DNA from: Prevotella fusca JCM 17724
GTDB taxonomy: Bacteria; Bacteroidota; Bacteroidia; Bacteroidales; Bacteroidaceae
Assembly (NCBI RefSeq): GCF_001262015.1
Contig: NZ_CP012075.1
Coordinates: 1,178,001-1,242,000 of the forward strand
DNA: 64,000 nt
Reading direction: 5' to 3'
This document shows, in pieces, positions 53,560 to 63,500 of this stretch; position 1 is the first letter of the stretch, and every line of letters starts with the position of its first letter. The notes beneath the pieces are model-generated. The model was not told the origin of the DNA. It searched no databases and saw only the letters and a program-made list of their open reading frames with translations. A program made the translations under genes and the position numbers.

Positions 53560-53916
53560 TTGCCCCGATGAGGCTCATGGCTGCTTGTAGTAAATCTAAA
53601 TCAGAGTATTGTGGAATTGCAGAAGTCTTTATTAAGCTTGCCCTGAAAGATAGTCCTGTTTCCGGGCGGAAAGGTTTTGCAGTCTGCCTTTGATAAGCCC
53701 GAAAGATGTGTTTTTCTCGTTTTTTATGTTTACCTTTGTCACGTGTCAGAGCCTCGTTGTCCGGATTGTTTGCTGTATCGGGATAGGCGAGGTGTCTGAT
53801 AGCGAGCATGCGTCGGACTACTTCCTTGTCCCCGATGGCTTGTTCTTCCGATGGTTACAGGTCACTGGACCAGGGAGCATGAAGTCCTTACTGGAATAAT
53901 TTAGATTCACAAATGA

Positions 53917-54597
53917 ATGGGAAACAACTTTCTTAAACGAGGAACATGGATAGCCTCTTCATCAGGTACAGTCTTTGCGCTTGTTGTAGGTGCACCATTG
54001 CTTGTCTTTATTATAACGAGGTTTACGCTTGGTGGCAACAAAGCCGCCATTCCTTATGCAGACACGTATATAAAGAACTCGGACACAATCGTCGTGAGAC
54101 TTCCCGAGAATAATCATGAGATAGATACGTATGACGATGTCTTTACTACCAGTGGATGGTTTATGGGAGTAGCGCAGACGCGAACAGCCACTTATGACCT
54201 GATTTACTTCTATTCGCCTAAGTATAAGAAGTATTTAGGTGTTGTAACCTTTACAGGCGGCTATAATGTCGCCTTGAGAGGCAGTGGCGAAAAGACCTGG
54301 TACGATGACCTGGAAGTTCTAAGAATAGATTTCCTCTATAATATTAGAAGTTTCTCTGCCTACGTTAATCGTCAGCAATGGCAGGATCCGGCTTACGGCA
54401 CAAGGGATAATCCGGTTCCCATCTTCTTCAAGCGGGCATTGTCAGGTCATGAAACTTTAGGTATGGATGAGCATGTTACCATAAGCCCCAGTGTAAATAA
54501 GAAGTTCGTGGAGCTTTACCTTGCACATGAACTACCTTCCAAGGAGTTCAACCGCCTTTACGGGGCGGATATGGAGCGGTTGGGACTGAAGGACTGA
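53917..54597 (+). CDS. Membrane-anchored hypothetical protein, probable immunity
   Basis: This 226-aa protein has one N-terminal transmembrane segment (about residues 16-37, SGTVFALVVGAPLLVFIITRF). The extracytoplasmic beta-rich domain ends with VELYLAHELPSKEFNRLYGADM. A diverged, frameshifted paralogue lies in the opposite orientation at 55105-55362. The pairing with broken copies suggests a diversifying immunity family that acts at the membrane or in the periplasm. A weak TACCTTTG box (53731-53738) is upstream; the 357-bp gap before the gene shows no other feature. Confidence 0.55.
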   Translation: MGNNFLKRGTWIASSSGTVFALVVGAPLLVFIITRFTLGGNKAAIPYADTYIKNSDTIVVRLPENNHEIDTYDDVFTTSGWFMGVAQTRTATYDLIYFYSPKYKKYLGVVTFTGGYNVALRGSGEKTWYDDLEVLRIDFLYNIRSFSAYVNRQQWQDPAYGTRDNPVPIFFKRALSGHETLGMDEHVTISPSVNKKFVELYLAHELPSKEFNRLYGADMERLGLKD

Positions 54598-54655
54598 ACA
54601 ACTTGACAACTTGACGGGTTAACGAGTTGAAAGGTTGATGAATTGAGAGGTTTAC
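54597..54655. repeat. GTTGAC-type spacer
   Basis: GACAACTTGACGGGTTAACG-type units follow directly after the stop codon. The rest of 54656-55074 is AT-rich and without a recognisable gene. Confidence 0.5.
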
Positions 54656-55104
54656 CAGTTGCTTGTGGTGAGAAAAATCTTTCCTATAGGATTAAGCCAC
54701 AAGATATGTAATGTTTCTTATAGGGATAGAAGTTCACCAATTCTATAATGACTGAGACTTTAATAATGGATTCATATTTCCGTCCTTACAATCCCAGAAG
54801 TTTATTTTCTTCAGATGAGGCATGGATTCTATCCTTCGAGAAAGGAAAAATCCACAAGTTGTTTACACTTCTCTACATGAAGATTTCTTAAAGCCGTCAA
54901 TTGGCTTATCAGCTCTATACTTTCTAAATTATTACAATGAGAAAGTTTTTAATCGGTAATTGTTGCTTATTCTATCTTGCAGAATGCTGAGTGTTTTTGC
55001 AGGTCTGGTTAAAACCGAAATAAATAATCTGGAACAATCCCGACTTTTCTTACACCTTTTCCACTTTGCAAGCAACTTGTCACCCCGTCAACTTATTAAC
55101 TTAC

Positions 55105-55362
55105 TCAATCCTTCAGTCCCAGCCGTTCCATGTCTGCCCCAAAGAGCCTGTCGAACTCTTTTGACGGTAATTCATGTGCAAGATAAAGCTCGACGAACTT
55201 TATTATTTACAGAGGAACAAATCGTAAGCAAGTCTGTTTCACTGGCGCAAGACTCTAAACCCGTCAGGCTTTTCTTAAAGAATATTGGAATAGACTTGTC
55301 TTTTGTTCCATACGTCGGGTCTTGCCACTGTTTATGATTAATGTATGCAGATTCTTCGTAAG
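55105..55362 (-). pseudogene. Frameshifted paralogue of the 226-aa membrane protein
   Basis: On the minus strand the segment encodes SAYINHKQWQDPTYGTKDK, then IPIFFKKSLTGLE and CSSVNNK. A two-base loss follows, and the frame resumes with VELYLAHELPSKEFDRLFGADM and a stop at 55105. The intact gene at 53917-54597 has SAYVNRQQWQDPAYGTRDN and VELYLAHELPSKEFNRLYGADM in the same order. The N-terminal 140 residues are missing; upstream bases (to about 55470) encode an unrelated fragment (QIAKEAVEYNVEHICEYK). Confidence 0.8.
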
Positions 55363-55514
55363 AGAGATATTTCTATATTTTATGTAGCTTGTATTCACAA
55401 ATGTGTTCGACATTATACTCTACAGCTTCCTTTGCTATTTGCAAGAGCTGTTTTTTGCTTCTTTATTCTGCCCCGGATAATGAAGTAGTCTCATGAAGGG
55501 GCTAAGGATTGTTC

Positions 55515-55934
55515 CTAACTGAACATACAACCCATTATCAGAACGATACATCCCAAAAAGAAAATACCTCTCATCCATATAATGTACAAGTTCCGGTATT
55601 TATCCAGCGGATTACCCTCTGCAGAAATCATATTGCTATTAATGACTTTCTGCCTTACAAAGTCCATTATCTTAATGACGATTGCTACCTGAAGGATTAA
55701 AAGCAGGTCGATTACAAGCACGATAAGAAGCGAACCGAAAAAGCCATGACAGAGACGCAAGGCTCCTCTGTCATACCCAGACAATGCATAGTAACTGAGC
55801 AGATACAGGATTCCCGTACCGGCAAGACAAGCAAGATAAAACAGTGCCAACTTCTTCCCCCGATACTTCTGCCACATTCTTATTGACAAGAAATAATGTA
55901 AGAAAAGCAATACAAAAAACAATACGATACTCAT
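55515..55934 (-). CDS. Small membrane protein, orphan immunity paralogue
   Basis: From the ATG at 55934 the product has 139 aa with about four transmembrane segments (for example LFFVLLFLHYFLSI, LIVLVIDLLLILQVAIVI). It is a paralogue of the 141-aa protein at 57189-57614 (shared plan: membrane start, a K-K-L-A-phi-x-Y-L segment, ALSGYDRG/LLRSNTEA, and an acidic loop before the last span). It directly follows a 40-codon remnant of a PAAR-toxin tail, the same arrangement as the intact pair. It is therefore a probable immunity protein whose toxin has been lost. Confidence 0.65.
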   Translation of the reverse strand: MSIVLFFVLLFLHYFLSIRMWQKYRGKKLALFYLACLAGTGILYLLSYYALSGYDRGALRLCHGFFGSLLIVLVIDLLLILQVAIVIKIMDFVRQKVINSNMISAEGNPLDKYRNLYIIWMRGIFFLGCIVLIMGCMFS

Positions 55935-55941
55935 ATTTTCT

Positions 55942-56074
55942 TTATCCAATTATGACAGTGGAACTGCCTGTTAATATTGTTCCATCCTTAGGAGTTATCA
56001 AGCAAGCTACGAAGTCAACAATAGGCTTCACTGAGAATGTCACAGAGACATCAGCTCTTGCCAAAGTTTAAATT
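55942..56074 (-). pseudogene. Remnant of a PAAR-toxin C-terminus
   Basis: The minus strand encodes ADVSVTFSVKPIVDFVACL, then ITPKDGTILTGSSTVIIG and a stop at 55942. This matches the end of the PAAR protein at 57620-58678 (DLSVTLSLKFLKEPVLGVI ... EPKNGTVLTGSSTVIIGD). It overlaps the 3' end of the DcrB/Eag-like gene in another frame. It is followed after 8 nt by the orphan immunity gene, as in the intact toxin-immunity pair. Confidence 0.8.
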
Positions 56075-57151
56075 ATTGAATGAAGACAGTATTAGCTCAA
56101 GACAACGCTTTCCCTCTTCCCAATTGTTGTTCTGAAGATTAGGTCTGGAACCGATATATTCTATATAAAAAATACCAGCATTACTATCTGCCAAATATGA
56201 CATAAGGCACGCCTTCGTCTCATTGGTGAGGTCTTTTAGTTCGCCCTGCATATAGGTGAGCCTCTTCAAGGAAGGATTCTTCCAGTTTTCAATAGTCTCC
56301 TTTTCTATAGTACATTCAACCTCTGGCTGGCTATTGACACGATGCATTATGTCCGAAGTGATCTTCTCAAAACGTCCCTGCCCGGTACTTGTGTATAACA
56401 AAACTGTTATGCCAGCAACAATCTTCCCCTCCTTTTCATGTCTAAGAAGAAAACGGATAGGTTCTGCTGTTGAATCCAGGTCTTTTGAGTTACGGAACAA
56501 GCTCCACGATACCGGATAATAGAACTCATATCTGCTGTCTCCAACATCATACAAGAAAGGCTGAAGGTTTTCTGCCATATTCCATTCCGTCTTGTTTATC
56601 AAGTCCCAATTATTTGTTATCTGTAGGATATCCTTCACTCTCTCCCAATAATCATTCTCAAAGCAGGAGGCCTTGACCATAAAATAGTTAGCTCCAGAAT
56701 AAAGCATATCATAATCTTTCAAGACCGTAAAACGGGAAATAACTGTCTTGTCCTCCGTAACTTTCTTTGATGTGAGCACATCAATATAAGTTCCAGTTGA
56801 CTTCCCCTCTATCTTACGATAATGAAGCACATCTTCCCCCATCATGCTAAGTTTTTTTGCAAGCCAGTCCGAAGCATTCATCTCATACTCGTAATGCTCA
56901 TAATAGACGTTGACTTCCAGCATTGCAAAGTTAGTGTCAGTACTCACGTAACGGCCAATATTATATAGATTAAGGCCTTCAATCTCCTTCTTCTTTATCT
57001 CCAAAGGCTTAACGTCCTTAGGCAACAGGATCCAATAGGATAGCTGAGACTCACCCTCTGTATAGTTACACTTCCAATAACGCTCTATCTGTTCTTCCTT
57101 AGAATAAGATTGCTGAAGTGGAAATTCTTCTGTTTTATGTAAACCTTTCAT
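56051..57151 (-). CDS. DcrB/Eag-like tandem-domain protein, possible effector chaperone
   Basis: This 366-aa cytosolic protein seems to hold two copies of a DcrB/Mog1-PsbP-like fold. The first spans about 35-185 (LSYWILLPKDVKPLEI ... YFMVKASCFENDYWERVKDIL) and the second about 200-362 (YEFYYPVSWSLFRN ... FYIEYIGSRPNLQNNNWEEGKRCLELIL). Single-domain members of this fold (EagR/DUF1795) chaperone PAAR or Rhs effectors with membrane-active segments. It lies 37 nt downstream of the membrane immunity gene in the PAAR toxin operon, which supports this role. The fold call is by pattern only. Confidence 0.5.
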   Translation of the reverse strand: MKGLHKTEEFPLQQSYSKEEQIERYWKCNYTEGESQLSYWILLPKDVKPLEIKKKEIEGLNLYNIGRYVSTDTNFAMLEVNVYYEHYEYEMNASDWLAKKLSMMGEDVLHYRKIEGKSTGTYIDVLTSKKVTEDKTVISRFTVLKDYDMLYSGANYFMVKASCFENDYWERVKDILQITNNWDLINKTEWNMAENLQPFLYDVGDSRYEFYYPVSWSLFRNSKDLDSTAEPIRFLLRHEKEGKIVAGITVLLYTSTGQGRFEKITSDIMHRVNSQPEVECTIEKETIENWKNPSLKRLTYMQGELKDLTNETKACLMSYLADSNAGIFYIEYIGSRPNLQNNNWEEGKRCLELILSSFNNLNFGKS

Positions 57152-57188
57152 TTTCTATAGTTGTTTTGTGAAAACTGATAAACTGGTC

Positions 57189-57614
57189 TTAACCAAACAT
57201 TATCATTATTATAAATATTATGCAGCTGGCTAATTGAAGAAACCTAAACAAACCTGTAAATACGGATATATATCGATCTATCATCTGAACCTTACGGTCA
57301 TCTGTCAGAAAGGGATTGTGTTTCATATGAAATCCCAACAAGAGCTTGCCTATGAATTTTATCGCAACTCTTGCGACAAGGATTATCAAATTGAATACAA
57401 TAATGAGAAGTGCCGAATTGAAGAAACTGAAACAATATCCCAATGCTTCTGTATTGGAACGTAAAAGCAAGACGCTGAGTGCATACATTGCAGATGTCCC
57501 TAATAAACATAATAAATAATTAATTGCAAGTTTCTTAATATGGTATTTCTTATACATCACGAATGATAAGAAATAAAATATAAAACATAAAATAATAAAT
57601 AAAGCAAATCTCAT
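57189..57614 (-). CDS. Membrane immunity protein for the PAAR effector
   Basis: This 141-aa protein has about four transmembrane spans (near 1-17, 32-51, 62-88 and 122-140). It starts 5 nt after the stop of the PAAR protein gene. Polytopic immunity proteins usually protect against toxins that insert in the inner membrane, which agrees with the Gly-rich amphipathic tail of the neighbour. A paralogue lies at 55515-55934. Confidence 0.6.
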   Translation of the reverse strand: MRFALFIILCFIFYFLSFVMYKKYHIKKLAINYLLCLLGTSAMYALSVLLLRSNTEALGYCFSFFNSALLIIVFNLIILVARVAIKFIGKLLLGFHMKHNPFLTDDRKVQMIDRYISVFTGLFRFLQLASCIIFIIMIMFG

Positions 57615-57619
57615 TGTTA

Positions 57620-58678
57620 CTAATCTCCAATTATTACCGTAGAACTTCCGGTTAGTACCGTTCCATTTTTGGGTTCTACAATTCCTAACACATCATTTAT
57701 ATATCCGATTACTCCTAAAACAGGCTCCTTAAGGAATTTTAAAGATAAGGTCACAGACAAATCACCCTCAATACCAACAAAAACTGCTAATTTACCTCCA
57801 ATTTCAAAATGAGCTTCCGCATCATCAAGATCAAGATAGAAACCTATGTTTGTAGAGGCACCTACGTCAGCAAGACTGCCTCCATACTTATATTCACCTT
57901 TTAAGATACCGAAGTAATCATACTTTCCTTCAACATCATATTTTACAACTCCGGCCTCAGCTCCAGCACTGAACATTTGCCCATATCTCATTTCTTCAGT
58001 ATCAATTATGTATTCGGACTTTGCATTTGCTTCGGCGTAGAAAAGATCTGCACTTGCTCCTGCCTCTTGATACAGTTCACCCTCTTTTCCTATATGCCCT
58101 TTTATTTCATCATGTAACACACTACCACCTATTTCACCTTCAGCTCCGTAAGTGCCTTCATTGTAAATTCCACCTTTAGCCTGACCTGACATATAAGAGA
58201 GGCCCGTTTCAAAGCCAACCCCAAGCCCCTTATCTCCAAAGGGTTTCCAGTCAGGAGTTTTTATTTTCGTATCAAAAACCGAAGCACTAGCGTCAACTGT
58301 GTCATATTCACCATTTTGATTTTTATCCGTAAGAGATAAACTGGCTCCAAACATATTAGCATAGCCATCATTAGGAAGCTGCCTTTTAAGATCCGAGCTG
58401 TAATCATACTCTTTTGGCTTTAGACCTAATTCTGGTAATGGGAGTTCTCCACACATAGTTGGGTCCCCTTTACGAGCTGCAGCCTTACCGTTTATTAAAA
58501 CGGTAGAAGAGCCTTCTTTTATGACTCCTCCACCATTATGCCCCAGTGAAGGGCATACAAAGCCGTCCCCTACCCTTGCTGCAGGGAGTCCGTCTATAAA
58601 CACATCAAAACTACCTGTATTTATAAGTCCGGAATGTCCGGCTGTGTCAATTCCCGTACGGGCTGCACCTTTACCCAT
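57620..58678 (-). CDS. PAAR-domain effector with Gly-rich, possibly membrane-active tail
   Basis: This 352-aa protein has a PAAR spike-tip domain at residues about 1-95, with the typical units GHSGLINTGSFDVFIDGLPAARVGD, CPSLGHNGGGVI and STVLINGKAAARKGDPTMCG cut at turns. The tail of about 250 aa is rich in Gly, Ala, Tyr and acidic residues, with alternating strands (EIGGSVLHDEIKGHIGKEG, FEIGGKLAVFVGIEGDLSV). It ends in LTGSSTVIIGD, echoing the first PAAR strand. No enzymatic motif is visible. A pore-forming or membrane-acting toxin is inferred from the adjacent polytopic immunity protein. It lies 3 nt downstream of the VgrG remnant. Confidence 0.75.
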   Translation of the reverse strand: MGKGAARTGIDTAGHSGLINTGSFDVFIDGLPAARVGDGFVCPSLGHNGGGVIKEGSSTVLINGKAAARKGDPTMCGELPLPELGLKPKEYDYSSDLKRQLPNDGYANMFGASLSLTDKNQNGEYDTVDASASVFDTKIKTPDWKPFGDKGLGVGFETGLSYMSGQAKGGIYNEGTYGAEGEIGGSVLHDEIKGHIGKEGELYQEAGASADLFYAEANAKSEYIIDTEEMRYGQMFSAGAEAGVVKYDVEGKYDYFGILKGEYKYGGSLADVGASTNIGFYLDLDDAEAHFEIGGKLAVFVGIEGDLSVTLSLKFLKEPVLGVIGYINDVLGIVEPKNGTVLTGSSTVIIGD

Positions 58679-58681
58679 TTT

Positions 58682-59584
58682 TTATGAGTTTAACTTGACC
58701 TTTGAAGCATTAATGGAAACTTCGGAAGAACCATTAACCAATACCTTATCCGAAGCAGAAGCAATGGTCATTTGAGTTTTTGATATTACACCCGTCTGAC
58801 CATCACTGGATACAACAGAAAGACTATTACCAAACATTTTTGCCATTAAAGGGGTAATATGCAACATACTTTTATTAGCTGTGATGGCGCTCTCTATAGA
58901 TGAGTCTACCAAGAATTTCTTACAACTGATCTTAATATTTCCATCAGACGACATTGTAAGGGTACTTGAGCCAACCTTTAGGGTAATACTTTTTTTACTT
59001 GTCAAATCAATTACTCCTTGATTATCCATCGACAAAGCAGACTGTGTCCCGGAGCCTTTTTTCCCGCCAACATTAATTTTTGTAGCATTACCAGAATTAA
59101 TGACATGTGACTGTCTTGATGTTGCGGTAAGATTGCCATTACCATCAAAGTTCATTTTAACGCCGCCCTTATCGTGCAATGTAACGCTACCCTTTGAGTC
59201 ATCGAGCATCAGCGAGCTGCCGCTGCGGCTGGTAAGGCTCTTGCAGTTGTTGCCCTTGCCGCCGCCACCACCTGTCGATTCGTTGAACAGGCTGCCCATG
59301 ACATAGGGACGGGAGGAATCGCCGTGGCGGAAGCCGACGAGGACATGGTCGCCTACCTCGGGGATGAAGACGAAGCCGCGGTTGGACTTCACGTCACCGC
59401 TCTTGCCTGCATCAGGGGTCATCACACGGATCCAGTTCGTGTTCATGTCGTCAGCCTGCCAGTTCATGCGTACAGGCACACGGTCCTTTCCGTCAGGGTC
59501 AGCATTGCCGAGTACGGTTGCTATCTGGGTCTCGGTCAGTGGCATACGCTGTCTATTGGTACAAAGACATCTACAACGCATCAT
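58682..59584 (-). pseudogene. vgrG: VgrG remnant lacking the gp27-like half
   Basis: The frame encodes the gp5 OB-fold (VPVRMNWQADDMNTNWIRVM, FVFIPEVGDHVLVGFRHGD) and a beta-helix spike of about 190 aa (repeats such as KSITLKVGSSTLTMSSDG). It has only a short unrelated N-terminus (MMRCRCLCTNRQ); an internal ATG at 59545 is also possible. The missing 360 residues bind the tube and baseplate in normal VgrG, so it probably cannot assemble alone. The 59280-59530 part is nearly identical to the other two vgrG genes. It might still be translated as a spike adaptor for the PAAR protein. Confidence 0.7.
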
Positions 59585-59605
59585 AAGGGTTGAAAGTGAG
59601 TGTTT

Positions 59606-59950
59606 TTATTCACTCTCCACAAACGTATTACTTCCTGTATCAACAAAAGATATTCTTCCGCCTTTGGCACACATACAGAATGACTGCTCCGTCAGCTTTT
59701 TCATCCCATTGACGCTGTCTTTCTGTGTTGTTTGCTGCCAGCCTTGGGGTTGAGGAATACAGGATGGATAGGGATAACTGTATCTACACACACCAAAACA
59801 GGGGATATTATCTAAACCTATTTTATCCTCCTCCGTCGCTACCAATGCTCCCGAAATACTTCGGAAACTTTGACTAAGAACCGTCAACTTAGCTTGCCAA
59901 GTTCCTAAAGTACAACACATAATAGCTCCATCAGTTACAATTTTCACCAT
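59606..59950 (-). CDS. Stand-alone DUF4280 PAAR-like protein
   Basis: This 114-aa protein has the DUF4280 cysteine pattern: DGAIMCCTLG at the start, IPCFGVCRY and SCIPQPQGWQ in the middle, and QSFCMCAKGGRISFVDTG near the end. DUF4280 proteins are thought to cap VgrG like PAAR. It sits between the lipoprotein and the VgrG remnant, with no toxin tail of its own. Confidence 0.7.
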   Translation of the reverse strand: MVKIVTDGAIMCCTLGTWQAKLTVLSQSFRSISGALVATEEDKIGLDNIPCFGVCRYSYPYPSCIPQPQGWQQTTQKDSVNGMKKLTEQSFCMCAKGGRISFVDTGSNTFVESE

Positions 59951-59951
59951 T

Positions 59952-60575
59952 TTACTTTATTATAGGATTTGTACCTTTCTTTATAATTTCTCCTGTATTG
60001 GCATTTATTCTAATAGAAACTATATTTGATCCTACCTTGTAATGAATAATCCATACTGGTATATTGGTTTTATCACTTACATATCGCCTTATAGAAACAT
60101 TCTTATCGAATAAATCCAGCTTTAACTCTTCCTTTACAAACTTCTCTACTTTCTCCCATGGATATTTTTTATAAGGAAGATCTTTATCTATAGCTTCTAT
60201 TAAATAACCATTCTCATCATATATTTTCCAAAGACCTATATTAAACTCATTATAATAATACTTTCCTACTTTCTTGAGTGTCTTAGTTTTATTATAGAAT
60301 TCTTTGTAAGTGCCAAATAGTTCATTCTGTTTCCTTGCATATTCAACAAACTCAGACCCATTGTCTCCCCCAAACTGACGTACTTTCCCCTGTAAGTAAT
60401 CTTCAAAAATATACTCACTTCCTTGTCTTTGTGTGTAATATTTCCACGAATCAAATTTCTCAGTTGTTCTTTCCATATTCTTGTTCTTTTTGATATTATT
60501 ACTATCGGCATTCTGTGCTTTACAACCGCTTATTATCATAAGTGCTGTAATCAAAATAATTATTTGCTTCATCAT
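59952..60575 (-). CDS. Lipoprotein, probable immunity to the VgrG-protease
   Basis: This 207-aa lipoprotein (signal 1-18 with ALMIISGC, Cys about residue 18) has a charged middle and a PepSY-like end (WIIHYKVGSNIVSIRINANTGEII). It is 12 nt downstream of the VgrG-protease gene. Its export to the periplasm is what is expected of an inhibitor for a protease delivered there. The role is contextual. Confidence 0.55.
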   Translation of the reverse strand: MMKQIIILITALMIISGCKAQNADSNNIKKNKNMERTTEKFDSWKYYTQRQGSEYIFEDYLQGKVRQFGGDNGSEFVEYARKQNELFGTYKEFYNKTKTLKKVGKYYYNEFNIGLWKIYDENGYLIEAIDKDLPYKKYPWEKVEKFVKEELKLDLFDKNVSIRRYVSDKTNIPVWIIHYKVGSNIVSIRINANTGEIIKKGTNPIIK

Positions 60576-60587
60576 TCTTATATAAAC

Positions 60588-63500
60588 TTAATTAGTAGTC
60601 TGTCGATTTTTTCTCCGTTCCTCCTCTTTTTTCAATTGAGCTATTGTCAGCAATTTTTTGTGGAGAATGTCCCATTGGAATTGCCATGTAGCTACTACAG
60701 GTATAGGATTGTCAGATACGTCTGAATAATCCATAATATTATCTGTTTTATTCTTCTCAAAAGTATGTAAGTTTGAACTACTAAATGAATGGTATAATCC
60801 CAATGCATGAAATAGCTCATGTGCGCAGGTGGTATCGTGCAAGCCTGGTGCTAATACAACAACTTCCTTAGAGCGAATTTTTCTGGCTTGTCCATATAAT
60901 CTTTCATCTTCATTCTTTTCGTTAAGAAAAAATATTTTGTGATACTCCTTATATTTTGACGTTACCTTGTCTCCATTAAATGTCTTTGCAAGGTATTTAA
61001 ATACACGAGTAGGCAATTCTGTTCCCTTTAGATAGCCTCCTTCTGTATAAGCGAGAAAAGCTGTCTTCCGCTCTTGTGTTGTTAAATCAAGCTCACATTC
61101 CTTTATATTAGCATCTATATAACATTGGGCAAAATAATTTTCTAAGATAGTTTTATGAGAAGAACATTCTGGTGGATATGAGATGTTATTATCTTTAATA
61201 CAAGTCTTCACCCTCACCAACACCACATCCAAGGCATACCGATGCTTGTCATCATTGGCTTTTACAATTAATTTACCTGCCAGCGATTTATTCTCCTGCC
61301 CATCATAGGCATAAAGACATATCTCCTTGTCTTCCGAGAACTCTTGTTTGCATGTTATTCTCAACGTGTCTCCGTTTTCACCTTTGTAAGAGCCCTTGTC
61401 ACATATTTTAACAGTGGTCTTGTTTAAAGAAAAGAGTTTAGTGTCATATTCGTATTTAAATGATTTGGCTTTCTCATTAACGTCTATGTTCAAAACCAAA
61501 TCGGCAGAATTGCCTTGTCTCAGAGTCATCACTGGTACTACATAGAGATAGTCTGTTGATTTTTTACCATCATCAGTCCCTGTAGTAAGAGTAGCAGCTT
61601 TAGCGGCTTCTGCTTCTTTCTTCTTCCAAGGTATGATATACTGTTGCTTGTATTCGGATAGGAACTTATAGTATTTATTGGTTTTTTGTTTGAAGTTATT
61701 CCCTTCTCCCTTACAAGAACCGATTATCTTGTCGTAGCGGTTTTCCTCTATATCTCCAGTTCTCTCCGAGTCTGCAAAACGTACCCAGTCAAAGCCGAAC
61801 TCGCCGCTATAACTTTCTGATGTTCTAAACTGTACACATACCTTTGTTCCTATTTCCTCTTTTACTGTTTCATATTCTTTAGCTGTATTCAGTTCGTGCA
61901 TGCCTTGTTCTCCACGCATCTCCATCGTACCTTGTGAATTCACCACCGTCTTGTTTGCAGAATGTATAAAAAGTTCCTGCTCGCCTACCACATTCGTCTC
62001 CGGAGCCTCGATCTTTATTTGATTCTGAGAGTTGAGCAATGCCTTTCCAGCCTGAGTGTGGAAGAAGTCCGCAACAAGCTGCTGCATGAAGGGTGTGTTT
62101 ACCAATATCTTCTGCATCACATTGGTCAGCAGCATATTACCAATGTTCGTTGTCTGTGTGTTCCCAACGTTGACTTGCAGGTCGTGACCTGCCATGAAGG
62201 ACATATCATTACCAGCATGGAGCTGTATGTTCTTAGGGGCATTAAGCAAGATGTTTCCATTTCCATCCAAATGAATGGAACTGCCGCCTGCATCTTTTAT
62301 TTCAAGTGACCTGTTATCATCGTTGAGGATAACGGAAATGCCACTACGTGTCCTGAGACTTTTAATACTGTTCTTTGGACCGCCGCCCTTTCCCGTGAAA
62401 CCGTTGAACAGGCTGCCCATGGCATAGGGACGGGAGGGGTCGCCGTGGCGGAAGCCGACGAGGACATGGTCGCCTACCTCGGGGATGAATACGAAGCCGC
62501 GGTTGCTCTTCACGTCACTACTGCTACCACCATCCGGTGTCATCACACGGATCCAGTTCGTGTTCATGTCGTCAGCCTGCCAGTTCATCCGCACCTGGAT
62601 GCGGCCGCTGCCCTTAGGGTCGTCGTTCCTGGTCACCGTCGCCATCTGCGTCTCGGCATGCGGGATGCGTGCGTCGGGTACGGGAATCACCTCAAGGGCG
62701 GAGGGGAGAGCCTTGAAACGGTTGCGGTAGTAGCCGTCCTCGCCCACCTCGTGCACGATCTCGGTGATGATGAACTCGCCCAGCGTCCTGCGGGAGAGGG
62801 ACCTGAAGGACTGGTAGAAGGAGCTGTCTATCTTGACGACGCTGCCCACGCACAGCCCCGGGACACGGCTCTCGGCGGTGACGTAGTGGCTCTCCGCCGT
62901 CTCTGCCGACTGCTTGCGGCGCATGTAGTCCACCAGCTCCGGACCGGAGTTGACACGCTGCTCGGCATACTGGCGTGCAGGGACGCTGAACAGCTTCATC
63001 GAGGCTGCCACCGCCTTGCGGGCAAGGAGGTCCTGCCCGGCCGTCTCCGACGGGCTCGCCTCGTCCATCTGCTGGTCGGACGAGGAGTGGTAGCTGTAGG
63101 CCTTCTTGGGACGGGCAAGCGTCTGGATGCCGATGTCAAGCGACGAGAGGGTGGTGCCGAACTCAAGGCAGACCGAGTCGGGAAGTGTCTTGGGGCGGCC
63201 GAAGACGAGGGATGTGCCGTCATAGTAGAGCCATTCCTTGTACTGTGAGGCAAGGCGGCGGATGAAACCGAACTGGGACTCGCCGTACTGGCAGAGATAG
63301 TCAGGCCTGCCGTCATAGGCGGCATTGACCCGTGACCCAACATTCGCATCGTCACAGAGCCGGCTGACGATCTCTCCGATCTTCTTCCCTGTCCATGAGA
63401 AGTTGCCGGGGGCGGTCTCCAGTCGGTAGGTGGCGGAGTAGCCGGACACGACGAGATGCCCGAACTCGCTGTCCTCACGGTGCATGTGGACGTTCGTCAC

